64,000 nucleotides of DNA, taken from positions 62,001 to 126,000 of the forward strand of contig NZ_BAABBO010000014.1 of NCBI RefSeq assembly GCF_039538005.1, given 5' to 3'. A program made the position numbers and the translations under genes. Positions 62,836 to 64,000 of this stretch are shown piece after piece; the first letter of the stretch is position 1, and each line of letters opens with the position of its first letter. Source of the stretch: Allohahella marinimesophila (lineage in GTDB: Bacteria > Pseudomonadota > Gammaproteobacteria > Pseudomonadales > Oleiphilaceae). The notes under the pieces are model-generated. The model was not told the origin of the DNA and made no database searches. It saw nothing but the letters and a program-made list of their open reading frames with translations.

Positions 62836-63585
62836 TCACTGTTGCGGGCTGCCTTTCCTGAAGCCCTGCAAGCGGCTCTTCAGATCGGATATCGATTCGG
62901 GCGCCGAGGGCTTCCAGTTAATGGGGAGCGTCAAGGTCAGGGGATCATCGCCGGAGCCAGAGAGGTCAAGCTCAAATTTTAGAGGCTCTTCTGAGCCCAG
63001 CTGCTCGTGCCATAGACCAATGGTGAGTTGTGCAGCGGCTGTTGCCCCGTGTTGCAGACTGAGCTGCCCTGCCTCATCAGTGACCCCATAGACCGCCTGG
63101 TCAGTCACGACTACGGCAGCGCGCATACTGTCATGGATGTTACAGCCCAGCAGAACCACACCGGTTTTGTCGAACACCACTGGCGGGGCATCGTTGGCAT
63201 GGTACAGGGTCAGTTCGAAAGGTTTGGCTCTGGAAAAGGAATACACATGATGGCGAACGTTATCGCTGTTCGGAAACCAGACGCGGCTGTCTTGGGCAAC
63301 GATACTCGTCGATGGCGTGAAGCGTTCGTCGACCTGATCTATCTCGATGCGGTCATTCCCGGCCGACCGCTCACCAGAGGACGATACGGGGGGCGGAGCA
63401 TCGTAGAGAATCGCCGCCACGCTGGGAATGGCGCGGCCCTTCAGATCGAGAACACGCAGCTCGAGTTCTGCCGCGGCGATGCTGCTGGACACTAGAGACG
63501 CCGTCAACAGTACCTGAAAAAATCGACCAGTCTTTTGCGAGCCAAGTCCGCAGGGAGCCTTGAGGTCAGATGAGTAATAAGACAA
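62836..63585 (-). CDS. Cupredoxin-like periplasmic protein (methylamine-utilisation-like)
   Basis: A 249-residue protein. A signal peptide (about 1-38) precedes LELRVLDLKGRAIPSVAAILYD and a cupredoxin-like domain: VWFPNSDNVRHHVYSFSRAKPFELTLY with the possible copper histidines, and VLLGCNIHDSMRA, a C-x2-H arrangement as in plastocyanin-like proteins annotated methylamine utilisation protein. Copper binding is inferred. The start is TTG at 63585. It is the first gene of the operon and probably the ligand-binding partner of the sensor downstream. Confidence 0.75.
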   Translation of the reverse strand: MSYYSSDLKAPCGLGSQKTGRFFQVLLTASLVSSSIAAAELELRVLDLKGRAIPSVAAILYDAPPPVSSSGERSAGNDRIEIDQVDERFTPSTSIVAQDSRVWFPNSDNVRHHVYSFSRAKPFELTLYHANDAPPVVFDKTGVVLLGCNIHDSMRAAVVVTDQAVYGVTDEAGQLSLQHGATAAAQLTIGLWHEQLGSEEPLKFELDLSGSGDDPLTLTLPINWKPSAPESISDLKSRLQGFRKGSPQQ

Positions 63586-63717
63586 TGGAATACCCGATGC
63601 ACCAGCGTTGAACAGTTCTGTTCAACCGATGCCTTCAATTATAGTCGATAGCCTGTTCAGCGCCATAAGCAGCGGAATGTGTTCACTATCGCCTCGCTCA
63701 TCGAGGATGAGGCCGTT

Positions 63718-64000
63718 CTAGCAGCCGTTTGTGGACCTCGATATGAGTGGCCGCGAATTCGGCTCCATGGCCGCCTGATAGGTCACGTGGCAAGCCGAGG
63801 GGTCCACGGCATTGAGCGCTCTGATAGTGACGACCTGAACGGAGACGGGGCCTGCTTCGGCCGGCGCGGCATCTGCGTCGCTCTGCTCCGTCAGTAAAAC
63901 CGTTTCCGAAGAAATGTTGAAATCAGCGGCCGGCAGCTTTGCAGCCGCCAGAATGCCGGCATCACTAGCCGCCGGATAGCCGAATTCGAGCCGGACCTGG
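63718..64000 (-). CDS. C-terminal end of an unidentified protein (runs off right edge)
   Basis: The minus strand is open from the right edge to a TAG at 63718-63720, giving 93 residues: QVRLEFGYPAASDAGILAA and then AAKLPAADFN, an Ala/Glu-rich segment, VSVQVVTIRALNAVDPSACH and a C-terminal ...PLISRSTNGC. No family is recognised and the start is outside the window. It lies upstream of the cupredoxin-like gene on the same strand, 132 bp away. Confidence 0.5.
   Translation of the reverse strand, partial: QVRLEFGYPAASDAGILAAAKLPAADFNISSETVLLTEQSDADAAPAEAGPVSVQVVTIRALNAVDPSACHVTYQAAMEPNSRPLISRSTNGC

Overview
The window is a gene-dense (about 95% coding) stretch of a gammaproteobacterial chromosome. 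The gene content points to the Pseudomonadales sensu lato (Pseudomonas, Cellvibrio or marine relatives): Pseudomonas-like blocks ppk1-hemB, rubredoxin/rubredoxin reductase and ubiC-ubiA-phoB-phoR, a SutA-type RNA polymerase-associated protein, an Fdx1-type ferredoxin next to coaD, and a Gac/Rsm-type small RNA. I see no insertion sequences, prophage genes, CRISPR arrays, tRNA or rRNA genes. It reads as core chromosome with a few unusual accessory operons.

Layout. 0-9 kb: partial NADP-malic enzyme and cytochrome c4 on the minus strand, engB, a TetR regulator divergent from a coniferyl-type aldehyde dehydrogenase with a perfect palindrome between them, coaD, ferredoxin, ppk1 and hemB. 9-19.5 kb: a membrane VTT-domain/flavoprotein disulfide reductase fusion, a DUF3592-like membrane protein, sutA with a strong terminator, a 1313-residue DUF1631-GGDEF-EAL protein, and the PLP-dependent aspartate decarboxylase PanP. 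19.5-26.5 kb: a five-gene minus-strand operon, anbu - (ATP-grasp/alpha-E fusion) - transglutaminase - ATP-grasp - alpha-E, which is a predicted peptide-ligation and proteolysis system without an established biochemical role. 26.5-36.5 kb: orphan small proteins, the radical-SAM protein YgiQ, a membrane diguanylate cyclase, a flavodoxin, tesB, a CWC zinc-ribbon-like protein overlapped by an OmpA-type lipoprotein that seems to start at CTG, and the rubredoxin system. 36.5-42 kb: hpt, ubiC, ubiA, phoB (with a Pho box), phoR, cysZ, vanZ-like.

42.0-42.34 kb: the longest non-coding stretch (about 470 bp). It holds a perfect GacA upstream activating sequence and, about 190 bp further on, a GGA-rich transcript of about 165 nt ending in a rho-independent terminator: an RsmY/RsmZ-type RNA that would sequester RsmA/CsrA. 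42.4-58.7 kb: mscS, an OprF-like porin with calcium-binding type repeats, a SASA esterase lipoprotein, YbaK, a UbiH-type hydroxylase, HinT, phoU, a TIGR03545 envelope protein, a YciA thioesterase, SOS-controlled uvrD, an iron-type alcohol dehydrogenase fused to an SCP2 domain, and ppnN.

58.7-64 kb: a 54-residue membrane protein behind a structured leader, and a tightly overlapping minus-strand operon, cupredoxin-like protein - degenerate GGDEF/EAL sensor - DUF3034 outer-membrane protein - lipid-anchored truncated globin. The last four look like an envelope gas/metal sensing unit coupled to cyclic di-GMP. Together with the Rsm RNA and two other GGDEF proteins, the window is rich in lifestyle-switch regulation. 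The right edge holds the C-terminal end of an unidentified protein.
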